64,000 nucleotides of DNA from Sporomusa acidovorans (GCF_002257695.2 NZ_CP155571.1), one strand, 5' to 3'; numbered from the stretch's first letter, positions 24,729-33,999 are shown. Notes: generated by a model from the sequence alone, not told the origin. Numbers and translations: made by a program.

Positions 24729-24757
24729 TTGTTACCGTGAATTTCTAGGGATATAAT
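24729..24757 (+). promoter_or_regulatory. Promoter of MFS gene, possible MocR site
   Basis: TTGTTA (24729-24734), 17-bp spacer, TATAAT (24752-24757): a good sigma-A promoter on the + strand. CGGTA at about 24704 and TACCG at about 24733 form a spaced inverted pair across the divergent promoters, a candidate site for the MocR regulator. Confidence 0.75.
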
Positions 24758-24807
24758 GAATTTAGTGTCAAATCAATGCGAAAGAATCCTTAGGGGGTAA
24801 CCGAAAT

Positions 24808-26007
24808 ATGCTTAAACAACAATACCGGCTTAATATATTTCATATAATCATTGACGGCCTATTTGCTAGTGTGCCAATACTCCTTTCGTTCATGATCATC
24901 TCTTTTGGATCTAGTGAGAAAGTTGCTGGTATTATTATGTCTCTGGCTATTATGGTAAGTACTTTTTCAGGATTATTGACAAAATTCTTTTCGCAACAAT
25001 TCGGAGCGTTGCGCACCTTAATCATGATATCGTTATTATACGGCTTGGGATTTTTTATGAATACTTTTGCCTGCAATATTTATCTTGCTGGATTTTGCTT
25101 TATCATAGCAATCGCAGGATATGGTTTATTTCATAATGTTGCTTTTTCCTATCTTACATCAAATTCTGAAAGACAATCACTTGGAAAAACTATGGGTGAT
25201 TTTACCGCTATTGGCGATATTGGAAGAATTCCTTTTGCTTCACTCGCTGGCTTTATTGCCGCTTTTTCTATGTTTGGGGTACCAGGATGGAGAATTGTCT
25301 GTTTAACATATGGCCTAGGAGTTTTGCTATTTTCAGGATATATATATGTTTCCTCTTTCTGCAAAAAAGAAAAAATCAATCAAAAAAACTCGCCCACAGC
25401 AAAAACACCAAGCCATATTCCCTCCTTTTCACTTTTACGCAACCCTCAATATGCGCTGCCAATAAGTGCAAACGTACTTGATGCATTGGCGAGCGACCAA
25501 ATTTTTACCTTTTTACCCTTCCTCCTCTTGGCGAAAGGTATTGACCCAAGAGTCATTGGAACTTTCGCACTTGCCTTTACATTTGGTTGCTTTCTCGGAA
25601 AAGTAGCTTGTGGAAGATTGGTTGATACATTTGGCATGCGCAAAGTATTTGTTATATCAGAGGTTATGATGGCGTTACTTCTTGTGCTTCTTGTTATAGG
25701 CCAATATCTTTTTATCATTGTCGGGGCTTCACTCTTGCTCGGCATTGTAACAAAAGGCACAATTCCTGTTGTCCAAACGATTATTACAGAGCCAGTTAGA
25801 GAAAAACATAACTATGACGATATTTTTGCAATTAATACCTTTTGCCGTGGAACTACCAACATAATTACTCCTCTGCTTTTTGGCTTCATCGCTTCATCAT
25901 TTGGCGTAATTTGGATTTATGTTATTATGGCTATTGTTGCCGTATGCGCTATCATACCAGTGCTTATGATGGTTAAAAATATACAGCCATTAGTTTTGCA
26001 GAAGTAA
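24808..26007 (+). CDS. MFS transporter
   Basis: 399 residues with about 12 hydrophobic segments, of the major facilitator type (ATPase-independent symport or efflux at the inner membrane). Loop motifs include GRLVDTFGMRKVFVISEVMM between transmembrane segments 8 and 9. The start is preceded by AGGGGG. The divergent MocR regulator, whose family usually responds to amino acids, amines or vitamin B6 compounds, suggests a related substrate, but the sequence does not name one. Confidence 0.85.
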   Translation: MLKQQYRLNIFHIIIDGLFASVPILLSFMIISFGSSEKVAGIIMSLAIMVSTFSGLLTKFFSQQFGALRTLIMISLLYGLGFFMNTFACNIYLAGFCFIIAIAGYGLFHNVAFSYLTSNSERQSLGKTMGDFTAIGDIGRIPFASLAGFIAAFSMFGVPGWRIVCLTYGLGVLLFSGYIYVSSFCKKEKINQKNSPTAKTPSHIPSFSLLRNPQYALPISANVLDALASDQIFTFLPFLLLAKGIDPRVIGTFALAFTFGCFLGKVACGRLVDTFGMRKVFVISEVMMALLLVLLVIGQYLFIIVGASLLLGIVTKGTIPVVQTIITEPVREKHNYDDIFAINTFCRGTTNIITPLLFGFIASSFGVIWIYVIMAIVAVCAIIPVLMMVKNIQPLVLQK

Positions 26008-26035
26008 ACTTTAGCATCTCACCCGTAATAAATCG

Positions 26036-26355
26036 ACCAAGATTTAACCCGATAAATGCACCAGCATTATTACTCTTTGCTGTTTTGGCATACCACTAAA
26101 CTCATGGTAAGTTTTAATCGCCACCGCATAGTCATACGCTTGCCACATACTAAAAGACCAAATAGCAGGATAGAATAGTATCCATTGAAAGTCGATATTT
26201 TTAAGAGCTTGCTCAAAATCTCCATTAAAAACATAATAAATACATAAATTAAGCTTTGCCATATAATTAATTACAGTTTCAAGTATCAAGAGAGTTATTC
26301 CCATTATATAATCCCGATTATATAATTGCCCGAATCCTGGAAACATAGCTGACCA
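26036..26355. repeat. 320-bp direct repeat, left copy
   Basis: Almost identical to 32123-32443 in the same orientation: one base deletion (in TATTACT-CTTTG) and one substitution were seen by eye. It carries part of the membrane-protein gene that is intact at 32006-32512. The two copies flank a 5.8-kb sugar catabolic cassette. Confidence 0.92.
26044..26346 (-). pseudogene. Partial duplicate of membrane protein gene
   Basis: 100 codons corresponding to residues 27-115 of the protein encoded at 32006-32512 (MFPGFGQLYNRDYIMGITLL onward), ending in a different frame (VIMLVHLSG) because of a one-base deletion. Its first 26 residues and its C-terminus are missing. No ribosome binding site precedes the in-frame ATG. 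Confidence 0.85.
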
Positions 26356-26387
26356 ACTTGTAAAACAACCAATAGATATGAAAGCAA

Positions 26388-26412
26388 AAACCGCACCTCA
26401 GAAGATGCGGTT
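26388..26412 (-). terminator. Terminator of sugar operon
   Basis: Minus strand AACCGCA, loop TCTTCTGAGG, TGCGGTT, then TTTGC. It follows the MFS gene by about 45 bp (using the frameshift-corrected stop). Confidence 0.75.
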
Positions 26413-26456
26413 AAGAGTACGATTATTTAGCTTTCTGACTTTTGATTCGATCTCTA

Positions 26457-27802
26457 TCAAGCATCGGATGAAGCACTTACTGTCGTTTTTTTCGGTTCTG
26501 CCAAGGTCATTATTATGATAAAACCAATTATCGCTGACACCGCGAAATAAGAAAAAACGATGTTATAGCTTTGGAACTTATCCAAAAGAGCCCCGGCTAT
26601 CATTGGTGAAAAAATCCGCCAAGATTACCGCCGCTATTGACCAGTGCGATGGCTGTCGGATAGGTATCTTTAGTGGTCAGGCCCATTGGATAAGCGGTAA
26701 AGGCCGGCCAGCCGACGTTGATCATAAATCCGACAGCAAACAGAGTAAGGGCGACCAGGCTTACGTTTTCAGGGACATTTATCAATATAATCATCATGAT
26801 ACAAGTTGCCAGAGCAGTAATGAGCATTGTGGGCTTTCTTCTCTTGTCAAAAACCTTGTCCGATAGCCAGCCACCGGCCACTGACCCAATAAAGCCGCCA
26901 ATCCAGGGGGCTGAGGCAACAAAACCCATTTTTAGGAAGGAATAGCCTTTGGCGGTCACTAGGTAGGATGGTATCCATGTCAGCAGTCCCTGCAGCACGC
27001 AAACCATAAAAAAGTATGCGCAGGTATCACCGACGACATTCCAGGACTTAAAAATTTTTGCGTTGCTATCTACTAATTTAACTTCCTTAAAGCGGATAAA
27101 ACGGTCAATCCAGCCCAGATCTTTATAGTCGGTATTGCTTATACCGCCATCACTTTTTTCCCGGATATATTGCAGTTCCTCGGGAGAACAGTTAGGACTT
27201 TCTTCCGGCCGATTCCGTACATAAATATACCAGACGATTGCCATCACGATTCCGGGTATGGCAAAGGAGTAAAATACGTAGCGCCAGCCAAAATTAACGG
27301 CAATCCATACAGAAATCATGGGAACAATAATCGGTGCAAACATTGTTGCCCCGATATAACCGAGTCCGGTTGCCGTCGCTTTTTCCTGAGACGGGAACCA
27401 ATTGTTTATAGTTGACGTCATGCCTACGGGCGTAGGCCCTTCGGCAATACCCAAAACAAACCTCAGCCACTTCATACTTACAATCGAGTTTACTGTCCCT
27501 AATAAAAAGGTAATAAACGAAAAGCCGAAGATCGATAATGTGGCCAGGCCCCGGACACCATAGCGGCTGTAAAAGAGACCGGCGGGAATTTGAGATACTG
27601 CATATCCGAGGAAGAAAAAGCTCATTATCGCCCCTGCCTCAAAGTTACTAATAGGAAAATCGTTTTTCAGAAACGGAATTAATACGCCTACATTACTGCG
27701 ATCGGCAAAGTTAATTGTGTACGTAATAAAAATGATTGCCAGGACTACCCAGCGAAAGCGCGTAGCACGGGGAACTGATGTACCAACAACAGGATTTGTC
27801 AT
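26457..27802 (-). CDS. MFS sugar-acid permease (ACS/hexuronate type), frameshifted near end
   Basis: The first 400 residues run 27802-26600 and are of the anion:cation symporter type related to ExuT/GudP: NFADRSNVGVLIPFLKNDFP, FFFLGYAVSQIPAGLFYSRY, FVLGIAEGPTPVGMT. At GGNLGGFF a run of six T shifts the frame. One extra T restores SPMIAGALLDKF and the final transmembrane helix to a stop at 26457, giving the usual length of about 448. The shift in a homopolymer suggests a sequencing error or phase variation. It is the last gene of the aldolase-kinase-permease unit. Confidence 0.85.
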
Positions 27803-27855
27803 CTAAATTCCTCCCATAAGATGTATTATTAATAGCTAAGAATCAGGGAAACAGC

Positions 27856-28854
27856 TCAGTCATTCTTTACCCTGTCATAAGCAGTAATGAACGCTTCAAC
27901 TTCGCACTTTGTCGGCGTGGAATCAGAGCAGCTGTGCCCTCCGATAGTAATGGCCGAGGCTGCCGACGCATATTTCAGCGACTCATCAATGGTCTTGCCG
28001 GAAATCAGGCCAAACATGAAGGTCCCTGCATAGGCATCACCCGCCCCAAAGGTTTTCACCACCTTTGCCGGGTACGGTTTTCCGGCATAGACCTTGCCGT
28101 CGGCAGTGTAGATTGTCGACCCCATTTTGCCATGCTTGATCGAAACCAGCTTAACATTCCGGGAAAGCAGATTTTTTACCGTCAATTTGTCGTCGGATTT
28201 TCCTTGCATAAGCAAAGATTCCATTTTGTCGTATTCATCGCGGGTTGCAACCACCATGTCAGCTTTTTCGGCTGCCAGCATATAGTAAATGGCCGCTTCG
28301 GCATCAGAATTCCAAGTCCCCTCGCGATAATCAGGATCAAATACAATTCGCACACCGTTGCGTCTGGCAAATTCCATCACTAAGAAAACCGCTTCCCGCG
28401 CAGGACTATACGACAGGGATGTTCCCGAAATCAGGACCGCCTTAAATTTACTGATGTATTCTTCATCAATCTCGCTGCAGGAAATATTAAGGTCGGCAAC
28501 GTTTTGCCGGTATACCAAACAGTTACATTCGGTCGGTGATTTGATTTCCCCTATCGTTATACCTGACCGTGCCCCACTTTTATCAATGGCAATATGCGAA
28601 GTATCAATCCCCTTTTTCTCAAGATACTGCCTAATATACCGGCCAAACTGATCGTCGGACACCTTGCCGATATAGCCAACCTTCAACCCCATATTGCTCA
28701 TGGCCACTGCCGTGTTCGCCGGCGACCCACCAACATATTTGGTAAAAGTAACCGCTTCTTCCAGTGGGCCGGTCTCGTTGGCATAAATGTCGATTGTGGC
28801 CCGGCCCATTGCCACTACATCCATAGGTTTTGCCTGGTCAAATTGTAGACTCAT
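27856..28854 (-). CDS. PfkB-family sugar kinase, IolC-like
   Basis: 332 residues from the ATG at 28854 with GGGAGG upstream. A ribokinase-fold kinase: YVGGSPANTAVAMSNMGL near the start and the PfkB signature KTFGAGDAYAGTFMFGL near the C-terminus with the catalytic Asp. MDVVAMGRATIDIYANETGP closely resembles 5-dehydro-2-deoxygluconokinase (IolC). It lies between the aldolase and the permease. The product would be a keto-sugar phosphate that the neighbouring aldolase splits. Other PfkB substrates cannot be excluded. Confidence 0.88.
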   Translation of the reverse strand: MSLQFDQAKPMDVVAMGRATIDIYANETGPLEEAVTFTKYVGGSPANTAVAMSNMGLKVGYIGKVSDDQFGRYIRQYLEKKGIDTSHIAIDKSGARSGITIGEIKSPTECNCLVYRQNVADLNISCSEIDEEYISKFKAVLISGTSLSYSPAREAVFLVMEFARRNGVRIVFDPDYREGTWNSDAEAAIYYMLAAEKADMVVATRDEYDKMESLLMQGKSDDKLTVKNLLSRNVKLVSIKHGKMGSTIYTADGKVYAGKPYPAKVVKTFGAGDAYAGTFMFGLISGKTIDESLKYASAASAITIGGHSCSDSTPTKCEVEAFITAYDRVKND

Positions 28855-28896
28855 CCTTATCCCTCCCATACTTTTGAAATAACAACATTCGTGGTT

Positions 28897-29715
28897 TTAT
28901 TTCTTCTCGTTTTCCAGGTACGCCAATAAATCTAGCGCCTCTTTAACCGAGTTTTTGCCGTGAATAATTGAAGAAATGGCCTTTATTAGCGAGGCCGGAT
29001 CTCCGTACTGAAAGACAAATCTGCCAAAGGTAACGCCAATCGCTCCAGCGTCGACAACATCATATGCCATCTGAAAGTAATGTTCCAGGTCTTTACCTGG
29101 ACTTCCACCGGCCACAACAACCTTGGCCGGACAAGCCTGTACCACTTTGGCAAAACTTTCCGGGTCGCCGGTATAACTGGTTTTGACAATATCTACCCCT
29201 AATTCGGCACCAAGCCGGGCCGCGTACATAACATACTCTGCCTTGTAATAGCAGTCTTTCGCAATCTGGTTCCCCCGCGGATATATATGGGCAACCAGCG
29301 GCATACCAAAAGAAGCCGCATCCTTGGCCATCTTCCCCAGTGCTGCCACTTGAGCGGGTTGAGTATCCCCACATACTATGCAGCCGACGGAAACAGCATC
29401 GGCTCCAAGGCGAACAGCCTCTTCCACATCACCGACAACAGTATCCAAGTCCGGCTGATAGGGCGAAAAGGTTGAACACTTAACGACAAGCGGGATTTTA
29501 CCGGCATGCTTGGCATAACACTTTTCAGCAAGTCCCTTGTGCATTGTTAGCGCATCCGGTTCTCCGGCTACTAATTTGGCAAGCGTGTCTTCAATCGTAT
29601 CAAGCCCCCGCATAACGCCCCGTGCCATTGCATGGTCAACCGTTATCCCCAGATAGCGACCGTCCCTTTTGCTTAGCAGCCTGTTCATTCGTACTTCTTT
29701 ACCCAAAAAACTCAT
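28897..29715 (-). CDS. DhnA/LsrF-type class I aldolase
   Basis: 272 residues, preceded by AAGGAGG. DeoC/LacD-fold class I aldolase of the COG1830 (DhnA) group: YLGITVDHAMARGVM, a Schiff-base lysine likely in GVDIVKTSYTGD, and the phosphate-binding VVVAGGSPGKDLEHYF and GAIGVTFGRFVFQY. It would cleave the phosphorylated product of the IolC-like kinase to triose phosphates. It is the first gene after the palindromic operator at 29793-29809 and so starts the operon. Confidence 0.85.
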   Translation of the reverse strand: MSFLGKEVRMNRLLSKRDGRYLGITVDHAMARGVMRGLDTIEDTLAKLVAGEPDALTMHKGLAEKCYAKHAGKIPLVVKCSTFSPYQPDLDTVVGDVEEAVRLGADAVSVGCIVCGDTQPAQVAALGKMAKDAASFGMPLVAHIYPRGNQIAKDCYYKAEYVMYAARLGAELGVDIVKTSYTGDPESFAKVVQACPAKVVVAGGSPGKDLEHYFQMAYDVVDAGAIGVTFGRFVFQYGDPASLIKAISSIIHGKNSVKEALDLLAYLENEKK

Positions 29716-29792
29716 GTTGACCTCCTTATTATTTGCCGAGTTTGAAATCGGCTAATATACTAAAATATATTTTTAATTTTATTGATAATTAT

Positions 29793-29809
29793 TTGAAATT
29801 TAATTTCAA
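29793..29809. promoter_or_regulatory. RpiR operator before aldolase operon
   Basis: TTGAAATTTAATTTCAA is a perfect 17-bp palindrome between the dehydrogenase and the aldolase gene. A 15-bp version of it recurs upstream of rpiR at 31864-31878. This is a predicted binding site of the local RpiR regulator. Confidence 0.8.
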
Positions 29810-29841
29810 TAGTGGCAAAAAAACAAGTCCGCCATGACAGG

Positions 29842-30876
29842 CTACGACTTAATTAATATTTTAAACTCACTGCCGCTCTTTTGTTTTTGGTACGCATCTA
29901 CAAAATCGTCGATTGTATAGACGGCACTGATAAACGGTTTGACGTCAATCTTACCGTCACTTACTAACGAAAAGGCATCTGCATAATTTTTCTGTGTGTA
30001 CCCTGACGAACCGGCTAGTTGAATTTCCTTATAATGCAGAGCGTTTAGGTCGATATTGCCCAAACCTCTGTCGGGAAAACCACTGAATAGAACAACAGTA
30101 CCACCCTTTGCGCAGCAATTTACCAGATTGTTAATTTCAGAGGTTGCGGCACAAGCAAAAATTATTTTGTTAAAACCATCTACCCCATTCTTTTGGGCAA
30201 CATCCAAAATATTCTCTACCGCCGGGTTTATCGCCCGATCAGCGCCTGTAGTAAGTGCTTTCGCTCTTCTATATTCCAATAAATCACTGACAACCACAAA
30301 ATTAGCTCCACGCAACTTGCTCAGCAGAACATGAAACTGCCCAATGGTTCCTGCACCGACGATTAAGACATGATCACCTTGACCGATATCAGCCTTATTA
30401 TTGCCGTTTAAACAGCAGGCCAATGGTTCAATTAACGCAGCTTCTTTAAAGGACAAATGACGGGGAATTACGAATATATTTTTTTTTGTGGCGGCAACCG
30501 CCGGAATCCGGATATAGCCGGCGAAACCGCCGTCAATGTCATAGCCAATCGTCGAACGATTGAGACAAAGATTTTCTCGCCCGCAAAGACAATTCCGACA
30601 GTGTCCGCAGGCAATAATTGGTGCGACACTTACTCGGTCACCGGGTCGAAACAAGGTGACCTGATTACCAACTTCATAAATAGTTCCGCTGATTTCATGG
30701 CCGACAACCCGGGGATAAGAAACGCCTTTCGTTTTTTTACCTTCCAGTATTCTTATATCTGTCGCACAAATAGCGCAATAGGCAACCTTTATCAGCAATT
30801 CATCGGCTTCAATTCCAGGAGGCGGGGAAATTTCCAATCTAAATTCATTTGGATTGGATAAAACTATCTTTTTCAT
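29842..30876 (-). CDS. Zinc-dependent medium-chain (sugar alcohol) dehydrogenase
   Basis: 344 residues of the zinc MDR family. Catalytic zinc ligands lie in CAICATDIR and VGHEISG; the structural zinc cysteines are in CGHCRNCLCGRENLC; the NAD(P)-binding motif is VLIVGAGTIGQFHVLLSK. Closest in pattern to sorbitol, galactitol-1-phosphate or threonine dehydrogenases. It is co-transcribed with rpiR (18-bp gap), so it probably oxidises the polyol or sugar used by the adjacent kinase and aldolase. Confidence 0.88.
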   Translation of the reverse strand: MKKIVLSNPNEFRLEISPPPGIEADELLIKVAYCAICATDIRILEGKKTKGVSYPRVVGHEISGTIYEVGNQVTLFRPGDRVSVAPIIACGHCRNCLCGRENLCLNRSTIGYDIDGGFAGYIRIPAVAATKKNIFVIPRHLSFKEAALIEPLACCLNGNNKADIGQGDHVLIVGAGTIGQFHVLLSKLRGANFVVVSDLLEYRRAKALTTGADRAINPAVENILDVAQKNGVDGFNKIIFACAATSEINNLVNCCAKGGTVVLFSGFPDRGLGNIDLNALHYKEIQLAGSSGYTQKNYADAFSLVSDGKIDVKPFISAVYTIDDFVDAYQKQKSGSEFKILIKS

Positions 30877-30893
30877 ATAATTCCTTTTTGAAT

Positions 30894-31739
30894 TTAAATT
30901 TTTCCGTCCGAAGTTGCGCTACGGGTAATATACATGGCGTTTTTGCATTCCTCATACCTGTTCATAGTATAGGCGATCAACAAAGCGTCAAGCACGGTAA
31001 ACTCTGCCAGCCGTGAAGCCGATCCCTCGTATTTGTAATTGGTTTCCTTAGCGGCGGTAAAAAGAACAATGTCGCTCACCTTCAGTATTGGCGACTTAGC
31101 CTGGTTAGTCAGGGCAATCGTTGTGGCACCAACTTCTTTGGCAAGCCGCAAGCAACGGATAGTCTGCACGCTGCTGCCGGTATGGGATATACCTATTGCC
31201 ACATCACCCGGCCCCAGTAAGCTGGCAGAAATAGCCTGGGTATCCGTATCCAACTCTGTCCCGCACTTCTTGCCGATTTTGAGGAACTGATGCTTCATGT
31301 TTATACCTACATATGCGGATGCGCCCGTTCCGTAGAATTCCAGCCTGTTAGCCGTGTTAATGGCAGCGACGGCACGCTCAAATTCATCGTCATTAAGCAC
31401 AGCCAATGTATCGGAAATAGCCTGTATTCGTGATTGAAATACCTTGCGCTTAATCACCCTAAGAGTATCATTAACGTCATAATCTTCCAAAATAACTTTC
31501 TGAGGATTAACGATATATTTGGCAAAATTAATTTTAAGGTCCTGAAAGCCCTTATAACCTACCGATTTGCAAAAACGCACAACCGTTGCCTCACTCGAGT
31601 CAGCCCGCGAAGCCAACTCCCCCACGGTAAGGTAAATGATATCTTCAACATTATTTAAAATATAATGTGCTATTTTGGACTCTGCTTCGGTCAGAGACGG
31701 CAACTGATTTTTAATAGCGGTAATGGCCGGTATACTCAC
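30894..31739 (-). CDS. RpiR-family regulator (HTH plus SIS)
   Basis: 281 residues from a GTG, preceded by AGAGAGG. The N-terminal helix-turn-helix (LTVGELASRADSSEATVVRF, CKSVGYKGFQDLKI) is followed by a SIS sugar-phosphate isomerase domain (RLEFYGTGASAYVGINMKHQ, GISHTGSSVQTIRCLRLAKE). RpiR proteins bind sugar phosphates and control the linked catabolic genes. Palindromes upstream of this gene and before the aldolase operon fit control of both units. Confidence 0.93.
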   Translation of the reverse strand: MSIPAITAIKNQLPSLTEAESKIAHYILNNVEDIIYLTVGELASRADSSEATVVRFCKSVGYKGFQDLKINFAKYIVNPQKVILEDYDVNDTLRVIKRKVFQSRIQAISDTLAVLNDDEFERAVAAINTANRLEFYGTGASAYVGINMKHQFLKIGKKCGTELDTDTQAISASLLGPGDVAIGISHTGSSVQTIRCLRLAKEVGATTIALTNQAKSPILKVSDIVLFTAAKETNYKYEGSASRLAEFTVLDALLIAYTMNRYEECKNAMYITRSATSDGKI

Positions 31740-31863
31740 AATATTACCTCTCTTGGCGGACGCCTTTATACGGCATGTTTTCTCCTGATTCAGGAAATTG
31801 TCCGATAATTTATAATAATTATATCATTTCAGAAAATTAATGTCAATAATTCGCGATTTTTAT

Positions 31864-31878
31864 TGAAATTTAATTTCA
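31864..31878. promoter_or_regulatory. RpiR operator upstream of rpiR
   Basis: TGAAATTTAATTTCA, a perfect 15-bp palindrome identical to the core of 29794-29808, 125 bp before the rpiR start. Confidence 0.78.
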
Positions 31879-32005
31879 TGTGTTGTATAGCTTGTTATCC
31901 GGCGGCTCATACCATAGGTTGCTTCCTGTAGTCGTGGACTTGACTAACTAAAAATAATACATAATTAAGTAAATACTCAATATAGTGTCATATGCGCCCT
32001 TTTAT

Positions 32006-32512
32006 CTACCGTTTGCACCGAAGTACTTTTTCTATGTAATAGCCTACGATAAAACCGGCTGCTCCCATACCCAATCCCCAAAAGATGATTAATTGGTGGT
32101 GCCACAATGTACCAAATAACAAACCAAGATTTAACCCGATAAATGCACCAGCATTATTACTTCTTTGCTGTTTTGGCATACCACTAAACTCATGGTAAGT
32201 TTTAATCGCCACCGCATAATCATACGCTTGCCACATACTAAAAGACCAAATAGCAGGATAGAATAGTATCCATTGAAAGTCGATATTTTTAAGAGCTTGC
32301 TCAAAATCTCCATTAAAAACATAATAAATACATAAATTAAGCTTTGCCATATAATTAATTACAGTTTCAAGTATCAAGAGAGTTATTCCCATTATATAAT
32401 CCCGATTATATAATTGCCCGAATCCTGGAAACATAGCTGACCATAAAAATGAAATCCAAGGTTTTGGGTACATACCGACCTGCTGTATTATATTTTTACG
32501 CACAATAATCAC
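32006..32512 (-). CDS. Hypothetical membrane protein
   Basis: 168 residues with about four hydrophobic segments (ILLILETVINYMAKL-like, IDFQWILFYPAIWSFSMW, GAFIGLNLGLLFGTLWHHQL, IIFWGLGMGAAGFIVGYYIE) and an N-terminal PGFGQLYNRDYIMGI motif seen in small TM2-like or DUF5683-like membrane proteins. Its function is unknown. The middle of the gene is duplicated at 26036-26355. Confidence 0.7.
   Translation of the reverse strand: MIIVRKNIIQQVGMYPKPWISFLWSAMFPGFGQLYNRDYIMGITLLILETVINYMAKLNLCIYYVFNGDFEQALKNIDFQWILFYPAIWSFSMWQAYDYAVAIKTYHEFSGMPKQQRSNNAGAFIGLNLGLLFGTLWHHQLIIFWGLGMGAAGFIVGYYIEKVLRCKR
32123..32443. repeat. 321-bp direct repeat, right copy
   Basis: Partner of 26036-26355; lies within the intact membrane-protein gene. 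Left boundary ACCAAGATTT, right boundary CTGACCA. The flanks differ beyond these points. Confidence 0.92.
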
Positions 32513-32654
32513 CGTAGTTAGTATTATACATAACTATAATAGTTATCCTTGACTCTCGAATAAACCTTCTACTAACACCTCCTACCTTAATAATTATAAG
32601 TAGATATCGGTATAATAAATGGTATCTGTATGTCGCTACCGAGGGGGGGATCAC

Positions 32655-33032
32655 TTGAGAGAATTGCAACAACAAATTGCTGAAAACCATTCGATATACC
32701 TGCAATACACTTACAACCTCTGGGTACAGTATACTCTCTTTACTTGGAAGTGGTGGCTTTTATTATTTGTCTTAGTAGACACAAGTGTGTTACCTATAAC
32801 ATATATGTTAATTTATCAATACAATTCAAAGTGGTCTTCCTTCTTAATTGCTATCGTTATCATGTCAGCGTTTTTTAGTTTTATCGCCGAACCCTTTTTA
32901 GTATGGCTAGGTATCTATGAGTTGATAACCTGGAAACATTACTATAGCTTTCCGTTATATATTCTATATGGCGTTATTTTAAAGTTCATCGTAGATTTAA
33001 CTAAGTCAATACAATCTAAAAATAGCAGTTGA
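32655..33032 (+). CDS. Small membrane protein, CBO0543-like
   Basis: 125 residues from a TTG at 32655, preceded by GGGGGGG; an upstream ATG lacks a ribosome site. About four membrane segments. The order TWKWWLLLFVLVDTSVLPIT, FFSFIAEPFLVWLGIYELIT and YSFPLYILYGVI fits the CBO0543 family of spore-forming Firmicutes, whose role is unknown. Confidence 0.6.
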   Translation: MRELQQQIAENHSIYLQYTYNLWVQYTLFTWKWWLLLFVLVDTSVLPITYMLIYQYNSKWSSFLIAIVIMSAFFSFIAEPFLVWLGIYELITWKHYYSFPLYILYGVILKFIVDLTKSIQSKNSS

Positions 33033-33079
33033 GTTCTTCTAAGCTTAGTTCTAAACTCAAACAGTCCATTTATTTCCGT

Positions 33080-33400
33080 TTTTTTGATTGACCCAACAAC
33101 TGGTATGTTAACAAATAAAACAAATAATGAATTGATTCTTCATCAGGTGCCTTAGATTCTCCTGTTACTACGATAATTGCTAACACAATCGAAGTTTCTA
33201 TGGCAATAAATTCTTTAAGTACTTTTGCTTATGTACTAAATAAAGATAAAAAAACCGTTTCGATAAAAAATCAAGCCAAATATTAATAATAAAGTCTTTA
33301 ATCTAACTTTTGATCCAACATGCAATTATTTCTACACCGCATCTGAAGAAACTTCTACTATTATCGGTTTTTCGATTAATAAAACCAATATTATTGAGAA
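33080..33400 (+). pseudogene. Decayed beta-propeller (lactonase/YVTN-like) gene
   Basis: Successive frames on the + strand give FLIDPTTGMLTNKTNN, IDSSSGALDSPVTT, STFAYVLNKDKKTVSIKN and FNLTFDPTCNYFYTASEETS with STIIGFSINKT. These repeat patterns (DPTTG, AYVLN, YFYTA) are typical of seven-bladed propeller lactonases. Several frameshifts and stops separate them, and no start codon or ribosome site is seen. Confidence 0.55.
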
Positions 33401-33501
33401 TGTAATTCTGGTCTATCGGTTATTTGACCAAAGATGTTCAAAGCACCGTTTATTGTCGGTGCTTTTTTATTACCAAAAATCTTCCAAGGAGGAATTCCAA
33501 C

Positions 33502-33999
33502 ATGAAAAAATATTATTTTAGTGAAATGAAAGAAGAATATCTTGATGAGGTGTTGCAAATTTATACTCACTATGTCTTAAATACTACGGCGACTTTTCAC
33601 TCGCGGCCGTTGAAGCGGGAAGAAATGCGCGAAATCGTATTTTTCAATAACGAAAAATATAAGGCATTTGTAATTTGCGAAGAAACTGAGATTTGTGGGT
33701 ATGTTCTCATAACTCAGCATAAAAAAAGAGAAGCATATGATGGAACTGCTGAGGTTACAGTATATTTAAAGCCGGCCTATATTGGCAAAGGTCTCGGTAG
33801 CATGGCTGTCAAATATATTGAAAAATATGCTAAAAAACAAGGTTTACATGTACTTGTAGCCACTATATGCGGCCAAAACGAGGAAAGCATCCGGTTATTT
33901 GAAAAAAATGGGTATAGTCAGTGTGCTCACTACAATGAGGTAGGACAAAAATTTGGGCTACTCCTTGATGTTGTTGCTTATCAAAAAATAATTTCCTGA
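33502..33999 (+). CDS. GNAT acetyltransferase, phosphinothricin-acetyltransferase-like
   Basis: 165 residues from the ATG at 33502, with AAGGAGG 8 bases upstream. GNAT fold of the PAT group: YTHYVLNTTATFHSRPL near the N-terminus, the acetyl-CoA loop KPAYIGKGLGSMAVKYI, and NEESIRLFEKNGYSQCAHYN. Relatives acetylate small amines such as phosphinothricin or methionine sulfoximine. It appears to be monocistronic. Confidence 0.88.
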   Translation: MKKYYFSEMKEEYLDEVLQIYTHYVLNTTATFHSRPLKREEMREIVFFNNEKYKAFVICEETEICGYVLITQHKKREAYDGTAEVTVYLKPAYIGKGLGSMAVKYIEKYAKKQGLHVLVATICGQNEESIRLFEKNGYSQCAHYNEVGQKFGLLLDVVAYQKIIS

